Source: Doryteuthis pealeii
Lineage: Eukaryota > Mollusca > Cephalopoda > Myopsida > Loliginidae
Reading direction: 5' to 3'
Length of the DNA stretch: 64,000 bases
Assembly: GCA_023376005.1 (NCBI GenBank)
Contig: CM042139.1
Coordinates: forward strand, 143,153,664 to 143,217,663
Made by a program: the position numbers and the translations under genes. Positions 46,552 to 61,628 of the stretch are shown piece by piece (position 1 is the first letter of the stretch; each line of letters opens with the position of its first letter). The notes beneath the pieces were generated by a model. That model ran no database searches, was not told the DNA's origin, and saw nothing but the letters and a program-made list of their open reading frames with translations.

Positions 46552-47164
46552 GTAAGTTATTAATTTTGGAGTAAGCATCAAGCAACTTCCATCTCAATGA
46601 TTTGATTTTTGTGACTTGTATATAGTCTTTTTGGTTTATTTTCTTTACCTATTTATTTACCTATTTATTTACCTATTTATTTACCTATTTTAAATACTGT
46701 ATTATATGAATTCATTGTCTGAACTATAAAAAAAACAAAACAACTATTTTTGAATTTTTAAAATTATCTTAATTAATCAGCCTTATATAAGATAAGGTTT
46801 TATGTTAATTAATCAAAGTGTTTCTCAATTCACCAGCATCTTTCAAAAACTGACAGCTGGTTATATATATTTACCAAACCCTACGCATGAGCAGGATGTG
46901 ACGCACAGTCAATATCTTAAGCAGAGTTTAACAGATTTGAATTCAGAGTTTTCTCTCCTACACTGGTTGCCTAACCAAGGTTAAAGAGGCCCAGTCTGCC
47001 TCTACTATTTACCTATAGTTGGAGGGAGAACTAGTTGGAATCATGCCTTTCCTAAGGGTATTAGTGCTATGTGAAATGCAGACAGCCTTATTCCAGGATT
47101 TGACTCATCTTGCTGTGTCCGTTATCTCTGACAGTAACCATTACACCATGTGCCTTCAGCTGGT

Positions 47165-47210
<46 letters not shown>

Positions 47211-50200
47211 ATATATATATATATATATAATAAAGAATAATTTAAAAGATTAAGATTCATATGTAAAATACAAAAATATAATCAAATAAATGAAAAAAAA
47301 ACTTTGGCTATTCTCAAATGATACATTTATTTTGGCCAGTTGGCCTCGTCAGATTTGACTGCAAGATAACAAAAACAAAGGGGAAAGATATGGCCAGACA
47401 TTTTGAGGAAAAGAATGTGTCAGATAATGTCACATTAAAATAGGGAAACATTTTGCAACATTTACAAAAGTTGCAACAGGGTCGATGAAATATGTTCTAT
47501 GGATGTTCTGTTGAATCATAGTCAAAACTCACATATATATCTAACTCGAGTATCAGAGTTAACAGAGAAAATAATAGGATGAAAAAAACAAGTATTAAGG
47601 ATAGGAAAAAGCTTTTACTAGGCAAGATACAAGGTGAACAGTAATTACCAATTGCTAGGTTGAATTAACAAGCTCCTGTGAGATCTCGTTCTCTCTTCTT
47701 GAAGTTTCGTCAGACATTATTCATAGGAAAAACCAGACGATTCCATTCTCATTATTTAGTACTATATGACTGTATACATGTGTAATATTTGATTAATAAG
47801 GTCTTGGAAATATTGGGGAAAATTTAAACGAACAATTGCAAGATTGACAAATTTCAGGTTATAATGTGTATTGATCCAGATTTTTATGTACTTTTCAGGA
47901 GAAAAGAAAAGCATACACACAAATTTGATTTATTCATTATTTTTCTATATTTTTTTTTTTTTTTTTCCAAAAATTATTTATTATCTTGTAATAATTATGT
48001 GCTTAGTGTAGTAAGTTCTGCCTCAGTATCATTAGAGGCCATTTGAAAGTTTTAAAAAAATCAATGGTTGCTTTAAGATATTTTCAAGGGAGTTTAAGCT
48101 TATAATCAGTAAATATCATTTACTTCCCTTGATATTCAGTTTATTACCTGGACTCATGTATGTTTCTTGGTTATTTCCTATAACACCAACATAAACAAAG
48201 TGAAACCACTCTTGACTGATAGATTATTTATTTATTTATTGATCTACTAGGAAAAAAGAAGACAGGGTTTGGGGTTAGGTTAGTTTAATGGGAAAAAAAA
48301 TAAATAAAATAATTATCAGTCAAGAGTGGTTCCCCTTTGTTTATGTTTGAGTTATAGGAAATAATCGTTTCTTGTTATTTACTAAGCTTGTTTCGTCTGG
48401 ACACACTGTACCTTACTTTTATTGATTGATCACCCAGTTAAGTAACGAACAGGTACATGGTTGCTTAACTTCAAGAACATGTATAAGTTGACTTTTTATA
48501 GATCAGGTCCTGCATTGTGTTAGATGGAATTAGTTTTTTCCCCACTGCTGCCAGCAGTTGGTGTTTAAGCTTTGTTCTTGGGATTTTAAATGCTGATTTT
48601 TGAAGCAGAGAAATTCTTCCAACTTTGAAATTTTGTGTACACTATATTCCTCTCTAGTTCTTCCCATTTGGATTTGTACTATACTAAGCTAAGGCTATAT
48701 CACTTCTACAATATATTAAAGTTTTGTTAAATTTTACTACTTTTTGTATGAAAGTATATAAAGAATGGAAATCAAATCTGACAGTTAAGTATAATAAATA
48801 AAAACAATGGCATATATTTGCTTAACAAGCATCTGTTTCAACTCTTATTAGGTTATTAAAATGCTAATTCAATTGAAATTACTTTTAAAAGATAAAAAAA
48901 TAATGAAAACAATTGAAAAGGCATTGTATAAACCTATAGAGTTGAAACAGAGCTGTTAGCACAATATATGCATTGTTTTTATTTATTTTATACCTTATTA
49001 ACTGTCAGATTTGCATTCCATTCATTTATATACTTTCATACAAAAAGTAGTAAATTTAACAAAACTTAATATATTGTAGAAGTGCATAAGCTTAGCTTAG
49101 TATAGTACAATCCAAATGGGAAGAACTAGAGAGGGAATTATAGTTTACACAAAATTTCAAAAGTTGGAAGAATTCTCTGCTTCAAAAATCAGCATTTAAA
49201 ATCCAAGAACAAAGGCTTAAACACCAACTCGCTGGCAGCAGTGGGGAAAAACTAATGCCATCTACCCACCAATGCAGGACCTGATCTAATAAAAAGTCAA
49301 CTTATTACATTTCTTGAAGTTAAGCAACCATGCTACCTGTCGTTACTTAACTGGAAGGTGCATCAATCAATAAAAGTAGCGCTACAGTGTGTCAGACGAA
49401 AACAAAGCTTAGTAATAACAAGAAACGATTATTTCCTATAACTCAAACATAAACAAAGGGGAACCACTCTTGACTGATAAATTATTATTATATTTCCATT
49501 AAAACTAACCCTAACCCCAAACCCTTGTCTCTTTTTTCCTAGTTAGATCAATAAATAAATAAATAATCTATCAGTCAAGAGTGGTTCACCTTTGTTTATG
49601 TGGTGTTATAGAAATAACCCAAGAAACAATACATGAGTCCAGGTAATAAACTGAATATTCAAGGGGAAGTAAATGATATTTACTGATTATAGCTTAAACT
49701 CCCTTGAAATATCTTAAAGCAACCATTGATTTTTTTAAAAACTTTCAATGGCCTCTAATGATACTGAGCAGAACTTACTACACTACAGCAACATAATTAT
49801 TAACAAGATAATAAATAATTTTTGAAAAAAAAAAAAAAAAAAAATATAGAAAAAATAATGAAATAAATCAAATTTGTGTGTATGCTTCCTGTTTTCTCCT
49901 GAAAAGTACATAAAAAATCTGGATCAATACACATTATAAACCTGAAATTGTCAATCTTGCAATTGTTCGTTTAAATTTTCCCCAATATTCCAAGACCTTA
50001 TTAATCAAATATTACACATGTATACAGTCATTATAGCTACCTAAAATAATGAGAATGAATCGTCTGTTTTTTCCTAGAATAATGTTCTGACGAAAACTTC
50101 AGAAGAGAGAAACGAGATCTCACAGGACTTGTTAATTCAACCTAGCAATTGGTAATTACTGTTCACCTTGTATCTTTGCCTAGTAAAGCTTTTTTCCCTA

Positions 50201-50567
50201 TCCTTAATACTTGTTTTTTCATCCTATTATTCTCTGTTAACTCTGATACTCGAGTTAGAATATATATGTGAGTTTGGACTATGATTCAACAGAACATCCA
50301 TAGAACATATTTCATCGACCCTGTTGCAACTTTTGTAAATGTTGCAAAATGTTTCCCTATTTTTAATGTGACATTATCTGACACATTCTTCCTCAAAATG
50401 TCTGGCCATATCTTTTCCCTTTGTTTGTTTATCTTGCAGTCAAATCTGACGAGGCCCAACTGGCCAAAATAAATGTATCATTTGATGAATAGCCAAAAGT
50501 TTTTTTTTCATTTATTTGATTATATTTTGTATTTTTACATATGAATCTTAAATCTTTTTAAATTATT

Positions 50568-50617
<50 letters not shown>

Positions 50618-51265
50618 ATATATAATATATATATATTATATAAACCAGCTGAAGGCACATGGTGTAATGGTTACTGTCAGAGGAAACGGACACAGCAAGA
50701 TGAGTTCAAATCCTGGATAAGGCTGTCTGCATTTCACATAGCACTAATACCCTTAGGAAAGGCATGAATCCAACTAGTTCTCCCTCCAACTATAGGTAAA
50801 ATAGTAGAGCAGACTGGGCTCTTTAACCTTGGTTAGGCAACCAGTGTAGGAGAAGGAAAAACTCTGAATTCAAATCTGTTAAACTCTGCTTAAGATATTG
50901 ACTGTGCGGTCACATCCTGCTCATGCGTAGTAGGGTTTGGTAAATTATATATAACCAGCTGTCAGTTTTTGAAAGATGCTGGTGAATTGAGAAACACTTT
51001 GATTAAATTAACATAAAACCTTATCTTATATCAAGGCTGATTAATTAGATAATTTTTAAAAATTCAAAAATAGTTGTTTTGTTTTTTTATAGTTCAGACA
51101 AGTGAATTCATATAATACAGTATTTAAAATAGGTAAATAAATAGGTAAATAAAATAGGTAAATAAATAGGTAAAGAAAATAAACCAAAAAGACTATATAC
51201 AAGTCACAAAAATCAAATCATTGAGATGGAAGTTGCTTGATGCTTACTCCAAATTAATAACTTAC

Positions 51266-51313
51266 TTTCCAATTTTTGCATCATTCTTTATCGCTCCACC
51301 CATCCGAGGCCCC
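51266..51313 (-). CDS. Exon E2, direct copy
   Basis: Identical to 5,354-5,401, including both splice sites. Confidence 0.55.
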
Positions 51314-53825
51314 CTGGAAATAGAAAACAGAGATGTTAACAGGTGCTTATTTTATTGAATGTTTTAAAAATTTACAATAGAAATAATTAAAGAATTGCTC
51401 GTCTGTAATGTTTGTAACAAATTCATCTTGTTCATACAAAGGATATTATTAGTGTAAGTCAAATTGTGAGCGAGTAGTTAAGGTAAAACTTTACACATAT
51501 ATTTTTTTCTTGGGTGTTCAATCTGTGGACAGTTTCACTTTATACTCTGACCAAGAAGGAAGAATACCATTTGAAGGTCAACACAAGCTGATCCAACTGT
51601 GATATTGCAACAAATCAATGACTCTCTTTATGTCTTTATATTTTTCATGAAGACAAACTGAATGCCTAATGAGGATTTGCACCATATTAATAACCTTAGA
51701 GGAAGAGAGAACACACTTTAAAAGCTCTGATTTGAGATATCAATGAACAGTCGCTATTCAGTTGATTGGAATTGCCAATTCTTCCAATAAGCCTTATATG
51801 TTAGGCAAGGCATAAACTTCCTGTCACTTCAAAAAAGTCACTGCAGAAATCCATTACACTCAATCAAAAGTAGGAGGCCTTCACTCTTTTTTTTAAGCAA
51901 GTTTTCTTATTCAGTCTTGATGCTAAGAATTCTGAAGCCTTTTTTGTTAGTCTCAAAATTTGTGCCAACTCATTCAACTGATGCAGATTGAATCCCCGAT
52001 GAGGTGAGTCATCTTCAGTTTCAAAAATTTGAATTATTGCTGTTTACCGAATTCTTCATCATAATTGGAGATCTTCAAGTTGAACAAAAACTGGCACTGG
52101 AATTTCAGCTGAATGAGGCACTGGACGTTATAGCTGATGGTAGACTAGGATACTCAATTTTACATTTGTGTTTTCTTGTTATATGATAAGCTTATCATTA
52201 AACAAAACAGTCTGTGCAATGATATTTTGGCTCTCACCAAAATCATAGGTAGACCAAATGCCAACTTATCATGTGTCTCCTTGATCCAAATTCATAAACT
52301 ATCAACACACTACTTGCACAACTTGTAAGGGGCCGAAGACTAGTCTTAATCACCAAGTTTTAATTCAAAATATAGAAAATACACTAGTTTCACTAATGTG
52401 CTAATGTTTGCTCTTTGACTGGGAATCAACCTAGTCACCATATCTGAAAAATTCTCCTTCATTTTCAATAAAATAACGCAATCAGTTGACCAGTTCTATT
52501 ACAGAGAAACAATACAACTGTGCTTATTTGGAGAGTAAGCTATAGAGAAAAAACTTGACGTGATAGAAGAAAACTGACTGTAGGTTTGAAATCAGCATGC
52601 CAATTTTTGTCTAAATCAAATGAAAAAAATCAAACTCAACAGACATTATGTCCAAAATTGTTCCCCAGTGTAATTTGTATAATTTTGATTAATCCCAGAT
52701 TATTTGACCTATTGTCCTCATCTTTCCTGAGGTTCCCGAGTTCAAGAAGGCTCCCAAATTCGACAAGAAACACCTGAAGAAGGCTGGAGGGCATGTCAGC
52801 CGAAACATTGTGTAGATAACAATAAAGATGAGGACAATAGTCTGAATAATCCAAATAATCCAAAATGTCAATTTATTGGTTATTTTATGCTGGAGACATT
52901 TTGTTTAATTCATGCTTGATGGATATTGATGTCAGTTAGTCTACTGTTGGTTTGAATAACAGCAACTAGCTAAGTACAACTCAAGCAGTGTCCAAGACAG
53001 TTGGTATTTATAGAAATCAAGAATGATCCATTCATGCATTTAGGTGATTCCATTCCCTGAGTTCTGATTGGCTGCTTGATTTCAATGATATTGTGAAGTT
53101 TTATAAATACCCTGTCATTCTGCAGTAGAATTGCAACAAGACGGTTTTGTATTAAGTTACAATCGCTTGTTGCCGTGTCTTACCAATTCGACAGTAATTG
53201 GAACTTAGTTTGATTATTCTTCATCTCCCCTTCCTCCCCCCCCCCCATTGAGCGGGCGTAGTGGCCTTTGAAGGGGAATTAGTTCCTTTCGACCAATTCA
53301 AAACGTTTTTTTAAACTCAATTTTTTCTGTCTAACCCATAGATGGGACCCTAATAGGTACTACCACTCTGAGTCAGAGTGGACCTGGGAATAATGGCAAT
53401 AAAGGGGTACTCCATACTCCCCAAAGCTCCAAAATTGAAACTTCACCATTAGATAAAGTTTAATGTCATACCCAGGACACTAACACCTGCAGCCACCACC
53501 TTCTAGCACATATAAGGGTTGGGTTGCCATAAGAGCAATCATAAGTGCTAGGGCTTGACGTGACCAGCTGATTGATCAGAGGGAGCCTCTCCGACCACCT
53601 GCCTAGCTTGAGTAAGGACCAAATCAGAGTGTGCATATCATAGACTGCTCAGCCACCAGGGTCCTATCCTTAAGCATCATGGGTCGTCACCCACAGCCAA
53701 CAGGTGACTGCATTGGGGGAATTTTACCCTCTGCAGAGTTGCAGTCAGTGTATTCTTCTGCCTCAGCCAACAGAGCAGAAGAATTAGATAATTTGTCAAC
53801 AATAACCTAATAGTTTGATACTCAC

Positions 53826-53875
53826 TTGAGAAAGAAATCTTCGTCCTCAGAATCCCCTGCATTCAGTAGAGACAC
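53826..53875 (-). CDS. Exon E1, direct copy
   Basis: Identical to 7,907-7,956, including both splice sites; same phase relation to 51,266-51,313. Confidence 0.55.
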
Positions 53876-56800
53876 CTGAAACAATAAATAAATATATAAA
53901 CTTTGAAAAAATATCTCAAACAGCACATCTTTATAGACACATTACAGGAATACATTAAATTGACTACAGAATATACTTATGTAAACAACAACCACTAATT
54001 TTTAGTGACAAAAAGGTGTATTTATCACATATTGCTATTAATGAACAATCCCTAACTTTTGGCTATGCTAGCCTACAAAAATATTTTTCTCCACCCAAAC
54101 AGGTGTACACAATCCTAAGTTAATATTTCAAAAGCATGGACATTGTAGAGATAAAATCTAGCCAATATAGTGAATCACCTCAGCCTCAAAAGCTGGACCT
54201 GCTCCTGTAAAAAAAAATCTTCTTTTTTTTTAAATGATGCCAGTATTTAAAATTTGTATTAAAAGTCAGAGTAGAACAATTTCCTGAAGATTTTTATGGA
54301 GAAGAAAATGTGTTATTCTATAAATTCTGTCTCCATAATGTTGATATTTTTATGGTTGGTCACATCAAATCAAAAACCCATTTGGCAGAAAAGCCATCCT
54401 TAAAGTCATCTTACCAAAAAAAAATAAAAGAAGACAATCACAACTTTGTTGAAAGGTACAGGATTATTTTGCCCTTGATTTTTTTTCTTTTAAAACAAAG
54501 GTAATTTTAAATTACCATTCTTTTATTCTTTCTAACATTCATTAGTTTTCACATCTGAACTATTCAGCATTAAATTTCTTTGGAAAATTAAGCTGTTTTT
54601 CCAAAAAATATATATGACAGTTTGCTTTTGAAAAGGATTTCAGAATAAAAAATAAACCATAACTTGCCAGTCATTTTAGTACATGATTTAAAGAAACAAA
54701 AAGAAATTCAAATTACCATCTGTAGTTTTAGTTCCTGTCAGAAAATCTCTACATTAAATTTCTTAGCTTCAAAACTTTTACTTTGTCAGTTTATGCACAC
54801 ACGCACACACATACATACATACATATATTATAGTGAAGAAATAAACCTATAATTGAAAAACAATATGATATAAATGTCTTTTTTTAATTTAGTAATCAAA
54901 AATGAAAATTTTTAAATTATCTCAAAACAATTTTTCAATTTATCCAATTGTATGAGACAAAAACCTATAATTTCAAATTAAAAAAACATCTTTTTGATAT
55001 TTAAAAAGAAAAGGGGGAGAACAAAATAGAATGTGAATGCTTTTTAGTCACTGAAATAACAATTCAAAATTCCATAAATTTATTCAAGACACATTTATAG
55101 AAAAAAACTAAGATTTTATTGTAACTAAGCAATAGTTTGGCAATGTATCTCATAACTTAAAAACCTATAAACATTATATATACATATATATATATAGCAA
55201 ATACCTGGTCCATAACCGGACTAAAAATGTTTTTGAGGAACACCAGGGAATGTGAGTGAGAAAAGGAGAAAAACAGGAGTGAGAAAAGGAGAAAACAGGA
55301 GTAAGAAAGAGATTAAGAGGAAAATATCTAATCAAATTAAAAAAAATTTTTTTCAAACTCAGTCGTATTTATTTAGCATTCCCAGTTGATTTTTTTATTT
55401 GAGGTTATTGTTGTTTATGTAAATGGAGTTCAGAACCGTTTGAATTATGCAAATATCCCCAGTGGTTCAAAAGTAATGAGAATTTAAAGCCCCGAAATTG
55501 GGGGTACAAATGTGGACATGATTTTGTTTCAAAAATATGTCAAAACACGGACCATTTAAAAAAAAGAAATTCAGTGATTTCTTCACCGTTTCTTTATTTT
55601 TGGAGCAATTTTGATAAAATTTGGTATTCTTATATAAAATTGTATGTTCTTTCTGATTATGCACTACATGTACATGTATAGTATTAATTCAAATAAATAA
55701 CACCACTGTGAAGAAAAATAAAACATTTATTGCAAAAACACGGACATAAAATGAGGGTTCAGTTTATTTTATGGTAGGAATTTACAAGGAAAAAGTTAAG
55801 GATTACTGACTTTAAAACATACTTTAAAAAAAGTTAAAAAAAAAAAAAAAAAAAAGTAAATTTGTTGTTGTGGAAATTTCCATAAAATATGATAATTATC
55901 AAATTTTTTTACGTGTGAATCTGAAAATTCTCATGCCAAAAATTAATGTTAAATAAATATTGGGTAAAACTTGCAAATCATACTCAAAATCCCATGATAT
56001 TACAGGGTGACCCAGAAAAAACAGAACCCAAATTATTTATTTCCCCATTAAACTAACCCTAAGTTTTTTTTCTCCAAAATTGAAACGGACATAAAAAATA
56101 ATTCAATTATTAAAAACACATAAAAGTTAAATATTTAGTAAGATTCTTATTTTATTTTCAACAGTATAAATATTTAAAAAATTGGACGAGAAATAAGCGA
56201 TGAATTTAAACTTTATTGTGTGCATAAACAATGCCTACTAGGCCTGTCTCCTCGGCTAGGCATTCGTACGCCTGTCGGACAAATAAATTTGAGTTTTTTT
56301 CTTCAAAATACAAATTTTCGAATAAAAACCCAAAGCAGATAGCAATATTCACATTTTACACATCATATATCAAAATAATTCTGAAAGTTTCGAATTCTAC
56401 ACACAAAGTGCGTCTTTTTCGCTAATCATCCTCATTTTGAACAAATAGTCTTGGAGTTTGCACTATTGTAATTTTACTTCCATGGGTCATAGAAACAAAA
56501 AAAAAAGCTCCTTTTGTACTTCCAGGTTTCTTCTAATTGAATGCAAAATTTCAAGAATATTGATAAAGATTAGCCACTTAGATTTTCCAAAGAAATGTAG
56601 TGTAAAATGTATTCTTGGAAAAAAATTCCTATCACGCATTTTCGGGGTTTTTTAAGCAAATACGTTTTTAATTCGCTGTAAAAAATTATTCAATTAATAA
56701 AAACACATAAAAATTACATATTTAGAGAGATTGTTTTATTTTATTCTCAACCATATGAATATTTTTAAGATTGAACAATAAATATACGAGAAATTGTGAT

Positions 56801-57287
56801 TTTAAATTAATAAGGTCCGATTTGTGACGTCAGTTGACAGGGTGTTTTTACAACCGAAAGGCACGTAAATTCGAGGTTTTTCTTCAAAATCAAAACTTTC
56901 GGATCAAATGTCGAAGCACTTAACAATCTTTAAATTTCACAAATTTTATAGGAAAATAATTTTGAAAGTCTCTAATTTTACAGAAAAAGTGCGTCTTTTT
57001 TGCGTCTTTCATATTTTTTAAACAAATAACCTTCAACTTCGCCCTCTCATATTTTCGTTTCCACGGATCCTAGAAAAAAAAAAAAAAAAACCATTTGTAC
57101 TTCCAGGTGTCTTCTATTTGAGTGCAAAATTTCAAGAATATTGATAAAGATTACCTACTTTGATTTTGAAAAACAATAGCCCTGGTAATATTTAATGTGT
57201 ATATATATTTACTTTGTCATTAATTGTTTTATTTTTCAAAGTTTCCTCCAGACATACAGATACACACAACTGCCCTTTATATATATA

Positions 57288-59954
57288 CTAGCTAAAGTAC
57301 CCGGTCCATGACCGGACTAAAATGAAATTTGGATCACCAGGGAGTGAGAGAGAAAGTGGAATACAGTAGTTAGAGAGGGGGTAAGAGGAAAATAATTCTT
57401 GAAACTAAAATCATTGAGAATTTGTATATTTCAGGATTTGTATTTTCTGTTTAATAGTTTAAAATTATTTCATATTATTATACAACAAATTGAAAGTATT
57501 CGTTTGTATATTTGTTTGCTATTGTTTTAAATTTTTTGTACATGACAACAATTCACATTTAGTTCTTAATTGCATGTTGAGTTTAAAAAGAAGCTGAGAA
57601 TCAAAAATTTAAATTCTTCGTATTGCAATATCTATTTTTGCTAAAACCTAAGATAGTATTATAGGGACCACCAATTGATCAGTTTAGGCCATCTTGAATA
57701 AAACGGAAATATTTTGTTATTATTTATAATTAATTGATTTTTCATAGAATTTAAAAAAACTCTTATCGTAACTTGTTTTTAGCTACGTTAATTTTCAGTT
57801 GATTTAACAGTGCAAAAATGAAAACATTGTTTTTCAATCATAATTTTCATTATTTCCGTAAGCTGAAAAAAAGTTAAAAAATCATCAGGAGTTTATTTAA
57901 TGTTTTTTCTTTCAAATGGAAAAATTTTTTTCAAGAAAATATTAATTTTTCTGCAAGTTTCATAATGTTAAATATAGGGGGGGGGGTTAAATTTCACAGG
58001 GTAAAATTGGTGGTAGCTAGTATTTTAAAAAACATTGTTTAAAAACGTTTTGGTGGACCTGATTATATGGACTCCCCCCCCCCCACACCATCTATTTTTT
58101 TCCTTCAGTTGATTATTATCGATTACACACCAATCTATCAGATTGAAAAAATTCTTAAAAGTTCTTTATTATTTGAGTATTCACGGGTGCTCATTTCCTC
58201 GTATAAGTTTATAGTAAATTGATCCCCCATATCGGAACCGCTTGAACGGAACCCAAATTATTTATTTATTTTCCCATTAAACTAACCCCCCTAACCCTAA
58301 CCCCTACCCCCCCCCCCACCTAGTTAAAATTAAGTTTTATTACAAAATTTATATTAATTACAAAACATCAATTTTCATAAAAGTTCAAATGTCACCTATG
58401 AAATCTCTATTTAAACATGCCAATTTTTCAGAACTGAAAAGTTGCACTATAAACTCAGCGATGTTTATTGACTTCACAATAAAGAGTAAAATCATAAAAC
58501 TTAAAATTTAATTTGTAAGGCAAATTCTGAGGAATATTTTAAATTGTATTTTGAATAATAATTTAAATGTTGGTTGTTAGTTGTTTTGTTTTATCAACTT
58601 TTCGGGTAATTTACTAACGAATCATGTCATTTCGATAAACAAAGTGCTTACAATTTTTCGTACTTACATATAATTTTTTTTTTAAATGTTCCAATAACTG
58701 GATATTGTCAGATAAACTTGAAATAAATTTCGTCTTACAAATAATTGACTACTTATCTCCAGTCGGGCCTTCGACTAAAGATAAAACACCGGATTTTGTC
58801 CGTATTAGTAACCTTTGTTTTTTTGGGTTTTTTATCGTGGTTTGAGAAAATAATTAGTTAACGAACCAAAAGAAAAACAGTTTCTAAGGAAATTCGTCAA
58901 TCTTATTGTTATTTTTAACCCTTTAAAACTCTAACAATAAAAATTAATAAATAAATTAAAGAATTAAAAGTCATTTTATTTGAATGAAAATCTTAGTTTA
59001 ATTTATACAAATATGTAACCGTACTTACGACGTAAACTGATTTTCATGATACTGTTATTTACGATTAAAATATTTTTTTAATAATGTAACCGTAAAGCGT
59101 GCATTTTGATTTTCTACAATTTTTATGCATTACAAAAATTAAAATTAAAATGAGTGTACTGTACAATTTAAGAATATGGACAAACTCGCTGTAAAAAATA
59201 ATTTAATCTATAAAAACACATACAAATTACATATTCAGAAAGACTAAGAGATTCCGAACTGCCTTATTCGTATTATCGCCTATTTATCGGCTATACGCAG
59301 TATTTTTTTTTTTTTAACTCGCTGTAAAAAAAAAATAATCTATAAAAACACATACAAATTACATATTCAGAAAGACTATTTCATCTTATTACTAAAGATA
59401 TAAATATTTTAAAGATTTGATTCTAAATAGGTAAGAGATTCCGATCTGACTGAGATAGACTGCACTGCACTATGATTATTGCGATACAAGCAGTGCAGTC
59501 TATATCAGTCAGATCGGAAGCCATTTTTTAATTTTTTAACTCGCTGTAAAAAATGATTCAATTGATAAAAACTCACACAAATTACATATTTTGAAAGAGT
59601 ATTTTCTTATCTTTCTAACGATATAAAAATTATTAAAGATTGGACCATAAATAGGCCATAAATTCGGAGCTGAACGGCTTAGACTGCAAAATTAATTAAT
59701 TAAAATCAAAACTTCGCTGCTGTTATCGCTTTAACAATAAGCAGGCAGAGACAATATTTTATTATCAGGAGGGGCTGATATACGGACAGTTCCGCAAATT
59801 GAGTGATTTTGGATTAATTAATCGATTAAATCCCTTAATCAGTAAAATTTGGAGTTTTTCTTAGTTAGAACGATATCAATGTGTATGCAAGATTTTGAAT
59901 CTGAGTGACCTCCCGTTTTTTTGTTATACGTCGACACGTACATACCAAAATCTC

Positions 59955-59960
<6 letters not shown>
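57288..59960 (-). mobile_element. Helitron-like insertion, direct copy
   Basis: CTAG at 57,288-57,291 and the hairpin at 57,301-57,315 mark the 3' end on the minus strand. The body matches 11,361-14,010 and includes the hairpin at 59,439-59,519. Confidence 0.5.
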
Positions 59961-59991
<31 letters not shown>

Positions 59992-59992
59992 T

Positions 59993-60033
<41 letters not shown>

Positions 60034-60468
60034 TTCCAAAATTCCCTTCTTGCCAACAACACTAAAAGATTTCTTTAAATTAAAATGTCAGCGTTTTTCA
60101 GCTAAATGCTTGTAATGCTAATTTATTTAAAAATTTGTGACAGTTGTTTTGTATTAAGTTGAAATGAGAATACTGAAAAAAAAAAGATATTCTAAAAGTG
60201 GGGGGGTAAAATATTTACTGGTCGATAAAAAACCTGGGGGTGGCTGTAAAATATCACTTTCATATCACATTAACTTGTTGGGAAAAACATTTTCAAACAG
60301 CCAAGGAGTTCATAACTATTACAGTTCACATTTTGAGCAATAAAATCTTCATTATTTTTGCTCAAAACTTAGCCCTGGTAATATTTAATGTGTATATATA
60401 TTTACTTTGTCGTTAATTGTTTTATTTCGAAGTTTCCTCCAGACATACAGATACACACAACTGCCCTT

Positions 60469-60501
<33 letters not shown>

Positions 60502-60537
60502 TTATATATATATATATAGATAGATAGATATATATAT

Positions 60538-60574
<37 letters not shown>

Positions 60575-60834
60575 TTCCAAAATGCCCTTCTTGCCAACAA
60601 CATTTAAAGATTTTTTAAATTAAAAGATAAAAAATGATACTTTCGTTACTAAAAATTCAACGAAATTTGCTCAAATTGAAAAACAAAATGAATATCATTT
60701 ATATTTATATATTATCAAGTCGTGCTGACAGCACAGATATCCATGGCAGGTCCTTTGTATATATTCAGAAAGTATTTGAAACCAAAGCTACATTTACAAA
60801 GACAGAAAATAATGATGAATGAAACATTAATTTC

Positions 60835-61144
60835 CTTTAAAATAGTCTCCTTGGCATCAACACATTTATTCTAGCAAGTTTCCATTTATTGAAGCACCTC
60901 TGAAAAATGTATTGAAACTAAAGCTATATTTACAAAAATAATGAAAAAAGAAAAAAGCGTTAATTCATCTCTTCTTATAAGTCCCCTTGGCACAGCAATT
61001 CCATCAAGTTTTCCATTTGTTGAAGCTCCTCTGAAACTGCACCATCATATTTCTTTCAATATCTTCAAATCTTATCCTTCAGATATATTTTCCATTTTTG
61101 GCTAGAAAAAATCCCAGAGCTAGGTCTAGTGAATATGGAGGATA
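60835..61144 (-). pseudogene. Mariner-like remnant, direct copy
   Basis: Same broken transposase pieces as 14,880-15,190 with minor indels. Confidence 0.5.
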
Positions 61145-61628
61145 ATGCATTTGCACATTCTTGTTTTAGAATTGCAATAAGTGGATTCATCCTTAACAAG
61201 AATTCTTTGTTTACACCAGAGTCTCATCAGAGGATTGCCACAGGAAAAAGAACTACAATAGCAATTGCAATTTAAAAATTTTGTACCCACAAAAAAATGT
61301 TTTTACATTCTTGTTTAACAAAATTATATTCATAAAGTATTAGAACAGTCTTAATATCTTTTTTTTTTAATTGGCACTGACTCATCTAGACAACTTCACT
61401 TTACAGTAAGTTAGTCAGCTATGAACAAGTTTTCATTCAAATTTTTTTTTTAAATTCAAAGCTTCATTCTCAATACTTTTTGAACACAACAAGCAAAAAC
61501 AGCTGACTGTGTCCATTTTCAATGTTTTGATCAGTCTTCTTTCACTAAGATAGCTTCATCGGTAGAGCGTTCAGCTGATACAGACAATAAGCCACTCCAC
61601 TGACTTGCTACATAAATTATTGTATATT

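Larger units (their letters stand above)
39724..48929 (-). repeat. Left arm of large palindrome 2 (inverted copy of 3,053-12,150)
   Basis: All elements of 3,053-12,150 appear reversed: Helitron-like end (40,503-40,530), degenerate end near 42,600, BED-like fragment (about 43,320-43,590), E1 (43,953-44,001), family A (44,055-44,510), foldback repeat (44,984-45,143), transposon protein relic (45,600-45,990), E2 (46,504-46,551), SINE (46,866-47,156) and F2 (48,162-48,371). Indels exceed those between the two direct copies. Confidence 0.9.
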
